Assembly (NCBI GenBank): GCA_028751875.1
Contig: CM054134.1
Location: 72,069,606 to 72,133,605, forward strand
Length of the DNA stretch: 64,000 nucleotides
Reading direction: 5' to 3'
Origin: Rapana venosa
Taxonomy: Eukaryota; Mollusca; Gastropoda; Neogastropoda; Muricidae
The notes below the pieces were generated by a model that was not told the DNA's origin, ran no database searches, and saw nothing but the letters and a program-made list of their open reading frames with translations. The translations under genes and the position numbers were made by a program. The stretch's first letter is position 1. The number at the start of each line of letters is the position of its first letter. Positions 45,601 to 56,627 of the stretch are shown one piece after another.

Positions 45601-47560
45601 GTATAATGGTAAAGAAAGTTTGTTGGAGAGATGTTTTGTTAATTTTAATCACATTAAATATGGTGCAGAGAGTGTTGGATGTGTTCTTTTTATCTTGGGG
45701 GTGGGGGGTGGGTTATTTTTTGTTTTTAAATCGCATCAAATGTGAAAAGAAAAAGTGGTGCTGTGATTGCTATCATTATTGTTATTGATGTTGGTGGCAA
45801 ATTTGTGTATTGATCTTCTTCTGGAAGATTGATGGCAAATTTTACACCAACATATTTTACAAAAAAGCAATTAGTTTTTAATTGTATCAAATGTAGAGTG
45901 ACTAGGAAACAAACGTAATGGTCTATATAGTGGTGTGGAAAGTGTTTGGGGAGAAGGGGTCTTTTATCTTTTCAAATCATTCATGAAATGAATTGCACAG
46001 CTGGTCATGTGATTGCTATTTTTATTGAGAAAAATGACTTGAGTTGATGTTGGTGGCAGATTTGTGTATTGATCTTCTGCTGGAAGATTGATGGCAAATT
46101 TTACACCAACATGGTTTACAAAAATGTATGTGAAAGACTAATGGTATATGATTTTAAGTACAGAAGTAGATAACATGTTGTTTTTTTGGGTTTTTTTTTT
46201 GAATGAGATGAAAGATAAATTGACAGGAAAACTGTAGCATATTGTATTATGGTATGAAAGATATTTTGGAAGAGGGTTTTGTTTAGGGGATTTTTTTTTG
46301 GTGGTTTTTTTTGTTTGGGGGGGGGGGGGGGTGTTTAGTCACATCAAATATAGTGTAGAGAGTGTGTCGGAAATGTGGGTTTTGTGTGTGTTTGTTTTTG
46401 TTTTTAAATCGCATCAAATGTGAAAACTGAAAGAAAAGTGGTGCTGTGATTGCTATCGTTATTGTTATTGAAGTTTGGTGGCAGATTTGTGTATTGATCT
46501 TCTGCTGGAAGATTGATGGCAAATTTTACACCAACATCTTTTACAAAAATGTATGTGAAAGACTAATGGTATGTAATGTATGTGATTCTCTAAGTATAGA
46601 AGTAGACAAAATGTGCCTGTTTTTCTGTTTGAGTTTTTTTTGTTTTTTGGTTGCTTCTTTTTGAGGGGGTGGGGGGTTGTTCTTGAATAATGAGATGAAA
46701 TGTATATCAACAAGAAAAATGTAGCATGTTGTATAACAGTCTAGAAAGTGTGAGGAGAGGGTGGGTTTTTTGTCACATCAAATATGGTGTAGAGAATGTG
46801 ATGGAAGAGGTGTTCTCTTTTTCTTTTTTTTAAAAAGTCGCATCAAATGTGAAAACAAAAAGAAAACTGGTGCTGTGATTGCTATCATTATCAATTCTGG
46901 TGGCAAATTTGTCTATTGATCTTCTGCTGGAAGATTGATGGCAAATTTTACACCAACATATTTTACAAAAATGTATGTGAAAGACTAATGGTATGTGATG
47001 TATGTGATTCTCTAAGTATAGAGGTAGATAAAATGTGCCTGTTAATGTTTTTCTGTTTGTTTGTTTTGAGGGGGGGGGGGGGGGGTTGTTTGGTTTGTTG
47101 TTGCTTTTTTGTTTATTAGGGAGGAGGGTGTTCTTGAATAATGAGATGAAATGTATATTAACAAGAAAAATGTACATGTTGTATAACGGTGTAGAAAGTG
47201 TCAGGAGAGGGTGTTTTGGTCACATCGAATATGGTATAGAGAGTGTGATGGAGGAGGTGTTCATTTTTTCTTTTTCTTTTTTTCAAAAAATCGCATCAAA
47301 TGTGAAAACAAAAAGATTGATCTGATTGTGATTGCTCTCATTATTGTTATTGATGCTGGTGGCAAATTTGTGTATTGATCTTCTGCTGGAAGATTGATGG
47401 CAAATTTTACACCAACATATTTGACAAAAATGTATGTGGGAGACTAATGGTATATGATTTAAAGTATAGTAGTGGATAAAGTGTGTGTGTGTTTACATTT
47501 TTAAATGAGATGAAATGTAGATTGTCGAGAATTGTAGAATGCAAAAGAGAAGTGTAGCAT
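42690..47560. repeat. 4.9-kb satellite with ~870-bp higher-order repeat
   Basis: A conserved core (GTATTGATCTTCTGCTGGAA then GATTGATGGCAAATTTTACA, CCAACAT) occurs near 43182, 43451, 44071, 44318, 44934, 45189, 45807, 46064, 46491, 46912 and 47372. Spacing alternates about 620 and 250 bp up to 46064, giving an ~870-bp higher-order unit in about four copies, then becomes about 420-460 bp. Other recurring modules are TTGACAGGAAAAATGTAGCA with TGTTGTATAATGG, and AATCACATCAAAT. No conserved reading frame. The core includes the inverted repeat ATCTTC-TGCTG-GAAGAT. Confidence 0.93.
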
Positions 47561-48467
47561 ACCGATATGTGTGCAAAATGTCACTGCTCTAAATGTGCCT
47601 GTGTTTGTAAGTTGACAAGCTAACTGTAAATAATTGTGGAAATTGTGTGGGGAGATGGGGTCTTTTTCTCAAATCACATCACATGATCTCGTTATTTTTA
47701 TTATAAAGAAAATATGTTAAGAGTAGAATTGCTTATTGTGTAGAAAAAAATGTATTTATTAACATTCTTTTTTTTTTAATGTCATCAAATAAATTCAACT
47801 GTGGTGAGCAAAATCATGATTTGTTTGCTTGTTTTGGCAACTTGGGTCAGAATACTTGGATATTGGGGCGAGGGGTGGGGGTGGGGGTGTATGCATGGGT
47901 GTTTTTCATCTTTGTATTTAAATGATTTTCATCAAAGTAAATGGTATGTCTAGTCCATATTTGTTTGTGTGTGTGACTCGCTGATACACCAGGCTCAAAT
48001 TGTACATATCAAAACTAGCTGAACAATGCAACTCTAGTCTCTCAGTTCAATAATCTGATTTTTATTTATTAAAAAGACCCCCCAAAAGTCAGCATTCTAA
48101 ATCACAACCACCACCAGCCATTTAATCTGTAAACTAACGGTTGGTTTCTTTTCCTTTCCATCTTATCTAAACAAAAATTATGTTGACTAACACTCAGCAG
48201 GAAGATTTTATTGGTAAAACAAGCAGCCCTTAACACCCCCTTCAACCTGTAGGGCTAACTCCTCCCTCCATCAGTGTTCGTATTTTGAGTCAGATTAAGA
48301 GAGCATGCGCTTCGCCCGTAACGGAAATGATAGTATCTACTGGTGACTGATGTTTTAGCCACATCACAGGTCATCACTTCACCACTTACGTCAGGCCCCC
48401 TCGCCCCATCCATCATCGTTTCCCCTGCTTGCTCGACCACCCTCCACCCTCCCACCACGGCGCGTGT
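47561..48467. other. Intergenic, nothing recognised
   Basis: The satellite fades out by about 47800; no supported feature follows until the C/CA tract. Confidence 0.45.
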
Positions 48468-48603
48468 GCGCCCCCCCCCCCCCCCCACCCCCCCACCACA
48501 CACATACACGAGCTGCGCGTGTAAACACACACACACACACCACACACACACACACACACACACCACACACACACACACACACACACCACACACACACACA
48601 CCC

Positions 48604-48635
<32 letters not shown>

Positions 48636-48665
48636 ACACTCACTCACACACACACACACACACAC

Positions 48666-48739
<74 letters not shown>

Positions 48740-48746
48740 CACCACA

Positions 48747-48790
<44 letters not shown>
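48468..48790. repeat. poly-C and (CA)n microsatellite
   Basis: About 20 C, then more than 250 bp of CA units with ACC and CTC interruptions. Long frames across it are compositional. Confidence 0.97.
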
Positions 48791-49034
48791 TCATTTGTAG
48801 ACTATCACCAACATACGATCTGTCTGATGCAGGTTTCATGAGCCAGGAACGACACCCCTACTACGTCTACTACTAGACCTACCTGGGCCCTGCTTGCCCT
48901 TCTACTATACAGGGAAGCAACACCAAAGCACGTGAGCACGTGCGCTTGTTTATGTTTGTCTGCAGCTGGCTCCCTTTGGGGCCCCACAGACATCATCTAA
49001 GGCTGCACTCTACCGTTAAATTTTGCTAGCTTTC

Positions 49035-49480
49035 CTGTGTTTTCTCCTACAATTCGACCCAGTTACTACACAAGATTGTTTCAATATTGTATTTTTCTCC
49101 TACAATTTGACCCAGTTGCGAAAGATTTTGTATATTTCTCCTACAATTCGACCCAGTTACACAAGATTGTTTCAATTTTGTATTTTTCTCCTACAATCTG
49201 ACCCAGTTAACACAAGATTGTTTCAATTTCGTATTTTTCTCCTACAATTTGACCCAGTCAACACAAGATTGTTTTAATTTTGTATTTTTCTCCTACAATT
49301 GGACCCAGTTACACAAGATTGTTTTAATTTTGTATTTTTTTCTCCTACAATTTGACGCAGTTACACAAGATTGTTTACATTTTGTATTTTCTCCTACAAT
49401 TCGACCCAGTTACACAAGATTTTCATTTTGTATTTTTCTCCTAAAATTCGACCCAGTTACACAAGGTTGTATCAATTTTT
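49035..49480. repeat. ~50-bp tandem array, about 9 copies
   Basis: The unit contains TTCTCCTACAATTCGACCCA, GTTACACAAGATTG and TTTCAATTTTGTATT. Copy length varies by a few bases. The last copy runs straight into a SINE-2. Confidence 0.94.
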
Positions 49481-49796
49481 GTATACCACTTTAAGCCATG
49501 GCAGATTTCTCTGCCTGAAATTCAGGCTGCTCCCCTGGGGGGAAGATGGTGTTGTCACAAGAGCAGCACCACCCATTATTTTCGTTTTCTTTTCCTGTCT
49601 GTGTGTGTACTGATTGTGTTTCCTTATCAGAGTGGCTTTTTTCCAAACAGAATTTTGCCAGGGGCAACTCTCTTGCTGTCCTGGGTTCTTTTTAAGTGTA
49701 CTAAATACGTGTTGCACACGGGACCTCGGTTTGTGGTTTGTCGTTTCATCCGAAAAACTAGCACTTAGCTAAAGGACAGGGAAAAGTTTTGGACAC
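49481..49796 (-). mobile_element. SINE-2 copy, head truncated
   Basis: Begins GTATACCACTTTAAGCCATG as in the full copy and contains CAGATTTCTCTGCCTGAAAT, GCCAGGGGCAACTCTCTTGC and CACGGGACCTCGGTTTG. Ends around TTTTGGACAC. Confidence 0.88.
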
Positions 49797-50049
49797 AAAC
49801 AGAAGATTACCGTCTTCAAAAACTTGTCCCGAAAAAATTCAAGCCAAGAGAGTGTAAATTTCAACTATACTTAAAGCATTTATCACCGTGTTAGCTAAAG
49901 TCAACTCCATTGTCAATGAGTATCAGCTCTTAAATTTGCACAGTAAGTTGTTAATTTTGGGAAATACGCAAATCCTAATATCCTAATTCTTTTTCGACTG
50001 CCTGCCTATTCATTGAAAAAATATACTCTAGGCCATCATCGTAAGAATA

Positions 50050-50376
50050 CTTCTTCTTCGTCATCGAACGCTCAGATAGCACCCTGAGCCTGTCATATGA
50101 GCGAAAATGCGTTGCGCTGCCGTGAAGCGCCTGACAAGACAGGCCCAGCTCATCCGACTTCGGCGTGGGAGAGAATTGTTATCTTTAAAGTCTTTCTAGG
50201 GAAAAAAAGAATAGAGAATAGACCAAGAAGGCAGAGATAATAGACAAGAAGGAGGTGACAGAAAGAAAAGGAACAAGGCAGAAACAGAGTGATAGAAAAG
50301 AAGGAATTCCTAGCACAGAATTTCCAGTAGATGGGGATGCTATTTATACTGACAGGGCCCCCCTCAACGGGGGATC
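50050..50376 (-). mobile_element. GAA-tailed repeat family, copy 2
   Basis: Reverse complement of the family: CTTCTTCTTCG tail at the left, then ATCGAACGCTCAG, CATATGAGCGAAAATGCG, CATCCGACTTCGGCGTGGGA and a purine-rich block. The 5' end lies near CAACGGGGG. Confidence 0.88.
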
Positions 50377-50509
50377 ACAAGAATATAAATAAAATTCTCA
50401 AACAACTGATCAACTCCAACTTTCTCGTAGCTACCTGGTATCAGCATATTTCCTCAATCATCAAAACTATCACGCAGTAATATTTTTCTTCCTTTTTTTA
50501 TTTTATTTA

Positions 50510-50800
50510 TTTTTCGTTTCTCGGTTAAAGTTCCTAGGTTGTCACCAATGGTGAGATTGTTGTGTATGCAATCATTTTTGCCCACGATAAAGGTATCTGC
50601 ATTCTGACTTCGGTGACTTTTCTATATAAAAAAAGCGAAGCTGAATATAGACAACTTCACTTGCAAGCTAAAGGTGAGGCGCGACAACCATTTTTGCTCA
50701 CGATGAAGGTAGCTGCATTTTGACATCGGGGATTTTTCAGTTCTTGATAGCGAAGCTGGATATAAACAACTTCACCTGCAAACTAAAAGGTGGGGGTGCG
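50510..50800 (-). mobile_element. SINE T2 fragment with local tandem duplication
   Basis: T2 module (CACCAATGGTGAGATTG, GTGTATGCAATCATTTTTGC) at 50520-50622. A ~120-bp block including ATTTTTGCCCACGATAAAGG and AGCGAAGCTGAATATAGACA is duplicated at about 50565 and 50688. Confidence 0.75.
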
Positions 50801-50808
50801 GCCTTTAC

Positions 50809-50810
<2 letters not shown>

Positions 50811-50842
<32 letters not shown>
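50811..50842. repeat. (CT)n microsatellite
   Basis: About 16 CT units. Confidence 0.95.
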
Positions 50843-50846
<4 letters not shown>

Positions 50847-51868
50847 AAGCTGGGAGCTGGATAAACTATACTAGCAGCACAGTGCAGGGCATGTTGGCAT
50901 CATCACCACGCCGCCGCCTGTCTGCAGCAGCCTTGATCCTTGATTCACTTGCGTAAACAAAACCTGAGTCCCTCTATTCTCATCCCGATAGTATAGAATC
51001 AGTCAGTTGTCTGTCAGTGTGTGATGTCTGTCTCGTGAAGCTGATCGCACCCTCTTCTCTCAGTTGACTCACTAGGTATATTATGTTATATCAGTAGTGT
51101 GTGCCACACACGGAGATAGGCCTACTGGGTGCCATACTAGTATAATGTCTACCATGCCCGTCTGTCTTTTGTACACGAAACTTAAGTCTCTGTTTTGTCT
51201 TGTGGCTGGTAGGCCTATTGTTTGTCTGTCTTATGTTAGCGAAAGTGAGACTCGTCTTGTCTCCTGGAGTCAGTGTGTTTGTTTGTGTGTAGGCCTATAT
51301 TTCGCTTCTGCGAACTAAGCCGAGGCTGTGTTCTTCTGTTGATTTGGCTTAGTGTAGTATCAGTGTGCAGCTTAAATTTTCTGTCAGCCTTAAGTTACCA
51401 AAGCTGATTCCAAGTTCTCTTGTTGATTCCATTGCCTGCAGATGTGTATGTGTCTGTCTGTTTGAATGTGAGACTCTGCATTCTGGTGGTAAACTTGACC
51501 GTTGTGGTTTTCATGGGAACTACTTTCTCTAGAGACGCCAGCACAGAGAATAATAATGCCCTCACCAACATTGTCTTTTCTGTGTCCCTTTTCCCCTACA
51601 GTGTGACAGGCTCAACGGGGCAAAAACTACACGATAGGGAATCATCCTTAAAAACTTTTCAATGAAGATACTAATGAAAATAGTCTTTGCAACCTTTCAT
51701 ATTTTTTCTTCAATGTCCTACATCGCTAGTAAATTCCAATGCATTATACAGTTTTCCAAATTCTCAGATTTTGTTCTTTCCATAAACAATGTGTTGTAGG
51801 CTTAATCTTCACGAATTGACACAGGTAAGTCTAGAATACAGGCACAATGTGAAATATTTGTCGCAGTT

Positions 51869-51870
<2 letters not shown>
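50843..51870. other. Intergenic, TAGGCCTA-containing, nothing assigned
   Basis: TAGGCCTA-like palindromes occur near 51116, 51210 and 51289. A donor-like ACAG/gtaagt at about 51825 follows a short acceptor-bounded segment, but no coding exon is supported. Confidence 0.35.
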
Positions 51871-51913
<43 letters not shown>

Positions 51914-51993
51914 GAATTTATATAGCGCTAAATCATGTAAAACAAACACATCGAAAAGCGTTTGCATTCAAATCATTTACATACATGCAATTT
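51871..51993 (-). mobile_element. L2/CR1-like LINE 3' end, minus strand
   Basis: An (AAT)n run, then ATGGAATTTATATAGCGCTA, GTAAAACAAAC and GCATTCAAATCATTTAC, the reverse complement of the LINE 3' UTR at about 13250-13353. Confidence 0.88.
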
Positions 51994-52020
51994 TCCACAA
52001 ACATTACGATTAACAGATAT

Positions 52021-52025
52021 CCCCC

Positions 52026-52056
<31 letters not shown>

Positions 52057-52058
52057 AC
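52021..52058. repeat. poly-C and (CA)n
   Basis: 22 C followed by about 8 CA units. Confidence 0.95.
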
Positions 52059-52299
52059 TTAGAGTGAACAGACGTTAAATTGAAAACAACAATGCATGCG
52101 CGCAATACGCTTAGGTAGAGTGGTGGAGAAGAAGGAGGCTTTTGAAAAGTAGGGGCCGATATCAGGGGACAGTCCCAGTTTGGAAATGTTTTCACAGTCA
52201 TGTCAACCTTTTCGTTATTATTATTATTTTTTTATTTTTTATTTTTTTAATTGCAATATAATGGCTCCCAACAAAAAGTGATGGTTTACCTTAATATGA

Positions 52300-52900
52300 G
52301 AAAGAAACAACCCCAGTAGACTTATAAGATGATTTATTTCATTTATGAGATGTTGTCCGGACAAAAGACCTTGAATTTTTAAGAAATCGTAAAACCGACT
52401 TTAAATCAACGCATAATAGAACTTGACGTATGATCCTAGGAACATCAAGTAAATAATTCAAAATCATCAAAAAAACAGTCAACTTTGCGGTAAAAATTAA
52501 ACGATTCCGCCCCCCCCCCCCCCCCTAAACGGTACAGAATGTTGAAGGCTGCACCTCCCTCATTATACTTGAGAAGTGACCCATCAGTATAGATTGAATA
52601 TGGTGCGCGGGATACTTATGTAATATGTGTTCTTTTCCATAGGTGCTAAGGCTTTTACTTCCTTTCTCGTTTTTAAAGATAGAATGATCTGTGTCAAAAT
52701 TAACTTTTGGAAGTTCCCACGATGGACAAGGAGATGAATGAGGCATGAATCGTTTCTAACTGCTTTTAAATCAACTTCAGATTTTTTTAAGCAGTCCGTA
52801 AGTGAAAGTAGCCTACAGAAAGTAGGGAGAGAAGAGAGATTTAGCTCTGTTAGAAAAATGTTCTTTAGACTGATCTCATTTAAGAACATCATTTTCGATT
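52300..52900 (-). mobile_element. LINE RNase H region, degenerate
   Basis: On the minus strand, fragments read SPCPSWELPKVNFDTDHSIF, then after frameshifts FNLYTDGSLLKYNEGGAAFN, the RNase H catalytic YTDGS motif with following GGAAF, and further left CVDLKSVLRFLKNSRSF, the expected later RNase H segment. A poly-C run splits the region at 52510-52524. Pseudogene of a non-LTR element with an RNase H domain. Confidence 0.75.
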
Positions 52901-53218
52901 TCTGATCTTAAGACATAGGCTGCTACTGTTTGCTAGTGAGGTAGAATTCCCATTTCTTTATAAATAGTTGAAGTGTGTGATGGTATATACCCAAAGCAAA
53001 GCAAGAAGCTGTACAATCAAAGTTTCTTCAGTATTTATGTGCATTTTTCTGTTTCTTTTTTAATTTATTTAATGCTGTTCAAGTTGTTGTTTTGGGGGAG
53101 GAATGCTTGGGCTTTTTTGTTGTCGTGTTTGCATTCTTTAGATGTTATGATCCAGTTCTAGCTGTTGCATGTTTTTGGTTGGTTTTTGTTTTGTTTTGTT
53201 TTGTTTTAGTTTTCTCTG

Positions 53219-53458
53219 AAACTATTTTGGAACCCTGGCTGTGCATGGTCGCCTGCCAAGAGTATAAATCAGTGCGGGTTCTGTTTTCGTCGTTTCACAA
53301 ACTGCAAGGGAACTGTCTTTTTGTTCAGCTGGTGCTTACCGACAGTTATGACACAGTGCAGAGACGTCGTTCTGTGTTGGTCAGTAACCAGAACACGGGG
53401 AATGGATTTATCACGAAAAACATCTGACTTGAGGTGCTTTAACATGTGTTGAGGGTGA
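53219..53458 (+). repeat. Diverged duplicated block E, copy 1
   Basis: ACTATTTTGGAACCCTGGCT, TATAAATCAGTGCGGGTT, CAGAACACGGGGAATGGATT and CTGACTTGAGGTGCTTT recur in the same order at 55660 and, in part, at 56247 and 57003. Confidence 0.75.
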
Positions 53459-53481
53459 CTTTTACAGGTTAAAGATCTCTT

Positions 53482-53550
53482 CAACCCAATCCACTCCGGT
53501 TGTTTATAGCCCCGCCGACCATATGAGGCCATATCAGGGCTGTCACCTCG
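53482..53550 (-). repeat. GAGGTGACAGCC interspersed repeat, copy 3
   Basis: Reverse complement of copies 1 and 2: CAATCCACTCCGGTTGTTTA, TAGCCCCGCCGACC and GGGCTGTCACCTC. Confidence 0.8.
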
Positions 53551-53870
53551 TAAAAGTTGAAATCTCAGATTGAAAATGTGCAACTACATATCTCTTCTCA
53601 GACTGTGGTTTATTGGGGTTTTATCAAAGTCCCAGGGGAGGTTTCTGGTTTAGGGACTGTTCCTCTCCTGGCACAAACACGTTCTCTTTATTCCCCAGCT
53701 GTGTCTTGTCTGTTCGTCTGTCTGTCTTCAGTGACCGTTCTCGGTTTCTCTGCTGTTGTGGTGGTGTTGGCAGTGGCTATGTTTAGGTTGTGGCGGTGCT
53801 TGTGTTACTAGGTACAGTGTACTGTACTAGTTCTGTACAGTACTGTATCGTATAATACTGTACAATAATT

Positions 53871-54153
53871 ATACACTTTCAGTCACGGCAGATTTCTGGG
53901 CATGAAATTCAAACACCTCTCCCTAAAGAGTGCGTGTCGCCACAAGACCAGTGCCAGCTATATTTCTTTAAACAAAAATCTGTCTGCATAATTATGTATT
54001 ATTTATTTTGTTTTGTTTAATGTCTATTCACTACATGGTGATTTAGAGACACCCGCATTCATACCAAAGTACCTATTATTACACACCTCTCTCTATATCT
54101 ATCTATCTATCTATCCCTCTCTTTCTCTCCGTTACACGCACGCGCGCGCGCAC

Positions 54154-54186
<33 letters not shown>

Positions 54187-54190
54187 GTGT

Positions 54191-54225
<35 letters not shown>

Positions 54226-54684
54226 TGTTGTGTGTGTGTGTGTGCGCGCGCGCGCGTATATATATATATATATATAAAATAGTAATGGTCTTACAGGTGA
54301 AGAATATATGACTTCAGCAACTGATATTATGAATTGCTGAGTCATATAAAACTTCTTGACTAGCGGCATGTTTCTTATGAATATCTAAACCTCTTCTTTT
54401 ATACATGTCAAAAAGAATGGGGCAATCAAACAATAAATGGTGGATTGAAAGGGGAATAGAACAACATGTATTATTTAGTTTTCCTATGAAAACCTGTTTT
54501 TCTACAGAATTTTGCCAGAGACAACTCCATTGTTGTCGGAGGTTCTTTTACATGGGATGAAAGCGTGTTGCACATAGGACATCGTCACTTTATCGTCTCA
54601 TCTGAAAGACTGGCACCCAGACTACCACTCAAGGTCTAGTGGAATGGGGAGAGGGTTCAGTGTAACTCTAGACCACCGATCCAC
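53871..54684 (-). mobile_element. SINE-2 copy interrupted by a later insertion
   Basis: The left part (53871-54005) has CGGCAGATTTCTGGGCATGA and GTGTCGCCACAAGACCAG. The right part (54478-54684) resumes with ACAGAATTTTGCCAGAGACA, TCTCATCTGAAAGACTGG and the tRNA-like head CTCTAGACCACCGATCCAC. The 12-bp direct repeat ATGTATTATTTA borders the insertion. Confidence 0.85.
54006..54465 (-). mobile_element. LINE fragment inserted in SINE-2, with 12-bp target-site duplication
   Basis: Flanked by ATGTATTATTTA at 53994-54005 and 54466-54477. On the minus strand the right end encodes SIHHLLFDCPILFDMYKRRG, similar to the C-terminal HxxxxCP segment after RNase H in LINE proteins. Its left end is T/TTTTG-rich, consistent with a poly-A tail of a minus-strand element. 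The interior holds a TATC/(GT)n/(CA)n microsatellite (54100-54275). Confidence 0.72.
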
Positions 54685-54710
54685 TCAAGACCACTCATCC
54701 ACTTGGTAGT

Positions 54711-54726
54711 GGTAAGTAGTAGTAGT

Positions 54727-54793
<67 letters not shown>

Positions 54794-54870
54794 ATAGTAG
54801 TAGTAGTAATAGTAGTAGTAGCAGCATCAGCAGTAGTAGTAGTAGTAGTAGTAGTAGCAGCATCAGCAGC

Positions 54871-54927
<57 letters not shown>

Positions 54928-55032
54928 GGTGGTGGTGGTGGTGGTGGTAGCAGCAGCAGCAGCAGCAATAGAAGTAGTAGTAGCAGCAGCAGCAGCAGCA
55001 GCAGCAATAGAAGTAATAGTAGTAGTAGTAGT

Positions 55033-55118
<86 letters not shown>

Positions 55119-55217
55119 CAGCAGCAGCAGTAATAGAAGTAGTAGTAGTAGTAGCAGCAGCAGAAGCAGTAGCAGTAGTAGTAGCAGTAGCAGTAGTACT
55201 AGTAGCAGCAGCAGCAA

Positions 55218-55286
<69 letters not shown>

Positions 55287-55301
55287 CAGCAGCAGCAGCA
55301 A

Positions 55302-55364
<63 letters not shown>

Positions 55365-55383
55365 CAGCAGCAGCAGCAGTAGC

Positions 55384-55438
<55 letters not shown>

Positions 55439-55440
55439 TG
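54711..55440. repeat. (AGT)n/(AGC)n trinucleotide array
   Basis: 730 bp of AGT and AGC units with a TGG-repeat stretch and several AATAGA interruptions. All frames without stops here are simple-sequence artefacts (poly-Ser, poly-Leu, poly-Val/Ala). Confidence 0.98.
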
Positions 55441-55540
55441 CTTTTATAGGCGTATTTTGTGTTTTTGTTTGTATTCTTTCATAGTTTTAATTTCTAGCTA
55501 GTATTTTCAGATTTGAGACTTTTCTTGTTTAGTTGTTTTT

Positions 55541-55652
55541 TTCATTCCTCGGCTAGAGCTCCAAGGTTTTTTACCAATGGTGAGAGTTTGCACATGTGGC
55601 CGTTTTTTTTATACCCACCATCAAGGTAGCCGCTCCCTGACTCTGAGGATAC
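55541..55652 (-). mobile_element. SINE T2 tail fragment inside block E
   Basis: Contains CCTCGGCTAGAGCTCCAAGG, ACCAATGGTGAGAG and CCACCATCAAGGTAGCCGC. Confidence 0.8.
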
Positions 55653-55659
55653 AGATTTT

Positions 55660-55860
55660 CAATTTTTGGAACCATAACTAAGCACGTCCACCAGCCACGT
55701 GTGTAAATCAGTGTAGGATGTGTTTTTGTCATTTCACACATAGCCTAGAAGCTATCGCTTTTGTTCTGCTGGCACTTTCAGAGAGTTATGATGTAGCGTA
55801 AAGGCTTTGTACTGTGGTGAGTAAGCAGAACACGGGGAATGGATTTATCACACAAACAAC
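55660..55860 (+). repeat. Diverged duplicated block E, copy 2
   Basis: ATTTTTGGAACCATAACTAAG, GTGTAAATCAGTGTAGGATG and AGCAGAACACGGGGAATGGA match copy 1 in order. Confidence 0.7.
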
Positions 55861-56240
55861 TCCCCCCGTGGAGAAGCCGGAGGGGGGGGGGGGGGGGGAG
55901 GAGGAATGGGGGCTCTCAGTATAAACAGCATCCCACCTTCTGGAAATTCTGTGCAAGAAATGTCCTCTTTTCTATCACTCTCTTTGTTTCTGTCTTGTTC
56001 CTTCTCTTCCTGTCACCTCCTTCTTGTCGATGTTCTGCCTTCTTGGTCTATTCTGCCCCTTTTTTCCCCCAGAAAGACTTACAAAGATTACAATAATTCT
56101 CTCTTATGCCGAAGTCGGATGTGCTGGGCCTGACTTGTCAGGCGCTTAACGGCAGCGTGAGGCATTTTCGCTCATTTAACAGACAACAATAGTTGCTGTC
56201 TGAGCGCTCGACGACGACGACGAAGAAGAAAAAGACAATG
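55861..56240 (+). mobile_element. GAA-tailed repeat family, copy 3
   Basis: Starts CCCCCGTGGAGAAG, then a G run, TATAAACAGCATCCCACCTT, TCTGCCTTCTTGGTCTATTC, CCGAAGTCGGATGTGCTGGG, GTCTGAGCGCTCGACGAC and a GACGAAGAAG tail. It is flanked by 70-75-bp imperfect direct repeats (55790-55860 and 56247-56322). Confidence 0.88.
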
Positions 56241-56246
56241 TATTTT

Positions 56247-56400
56247 GATGTAGCGTAAAGGCTTCGTTCATACTGTGGGTAAGGAAGCACAACACGGGGG
56301 AATGGATTGATCACGAACAACAAAAAAGAACCCCAGCATCTCTGACTTGTGATGCTTTTGCCGCGTGCTGAGGGCCCCAGGGTGTTGTTTTTTTGTCAGG
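56247..56400 (+). repeat. Diverged duplicated block E, partial copy 3
   Basis: GATGTAGCGTAAAGGCTTCG, CACAACACGGGGGAATGGAT and CTGACTTGTGATGCTTTTGC; repeats the end of copy 2 on the other side of the GAA-tailed element. Confidence 0.7.
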
Positions 56401-56564
56401 TCAATGCTCTCTTCTTCTCTCCCATCATTATATCCGCGTTGTTTTTCTGCCTCTTTTTCAGGTTGTCTGTCCGTCAGTCAGTCTGTCTGTCTGTCTGTTT
56501 GTCAGGCAGCATTGTCGGATTCTTGGGTTTGAATATTGTTGTTGTTCTGGTGGTGGTGGTGGTG

Positions 56565-56590
56565 GTGGTGGTGTGTGTGTGTGTGTGTTG
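56565..56590. repeat. (GGT)n/(GT)n
   Basis: Short GGT then GT run in a T-rich context. Confidence 0.85.
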
Positions 56591-56627
56591 TTATTGTGTT
56601 TATTTTTTTTCTTTCTTTCTTTTATTT

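Noticed and set aside
48255..48876. Long Cys/Val and His/Thr frames
   Set aside because: Both strands of a CA microsatellite.
54657..55501. Long frames encoding poly-Ser, poly-Leu or poly-Val/Ala
   Set aside because: Translation of the AGT/AGC trinucleotide array in different frames; simple sequence, no exon signals.
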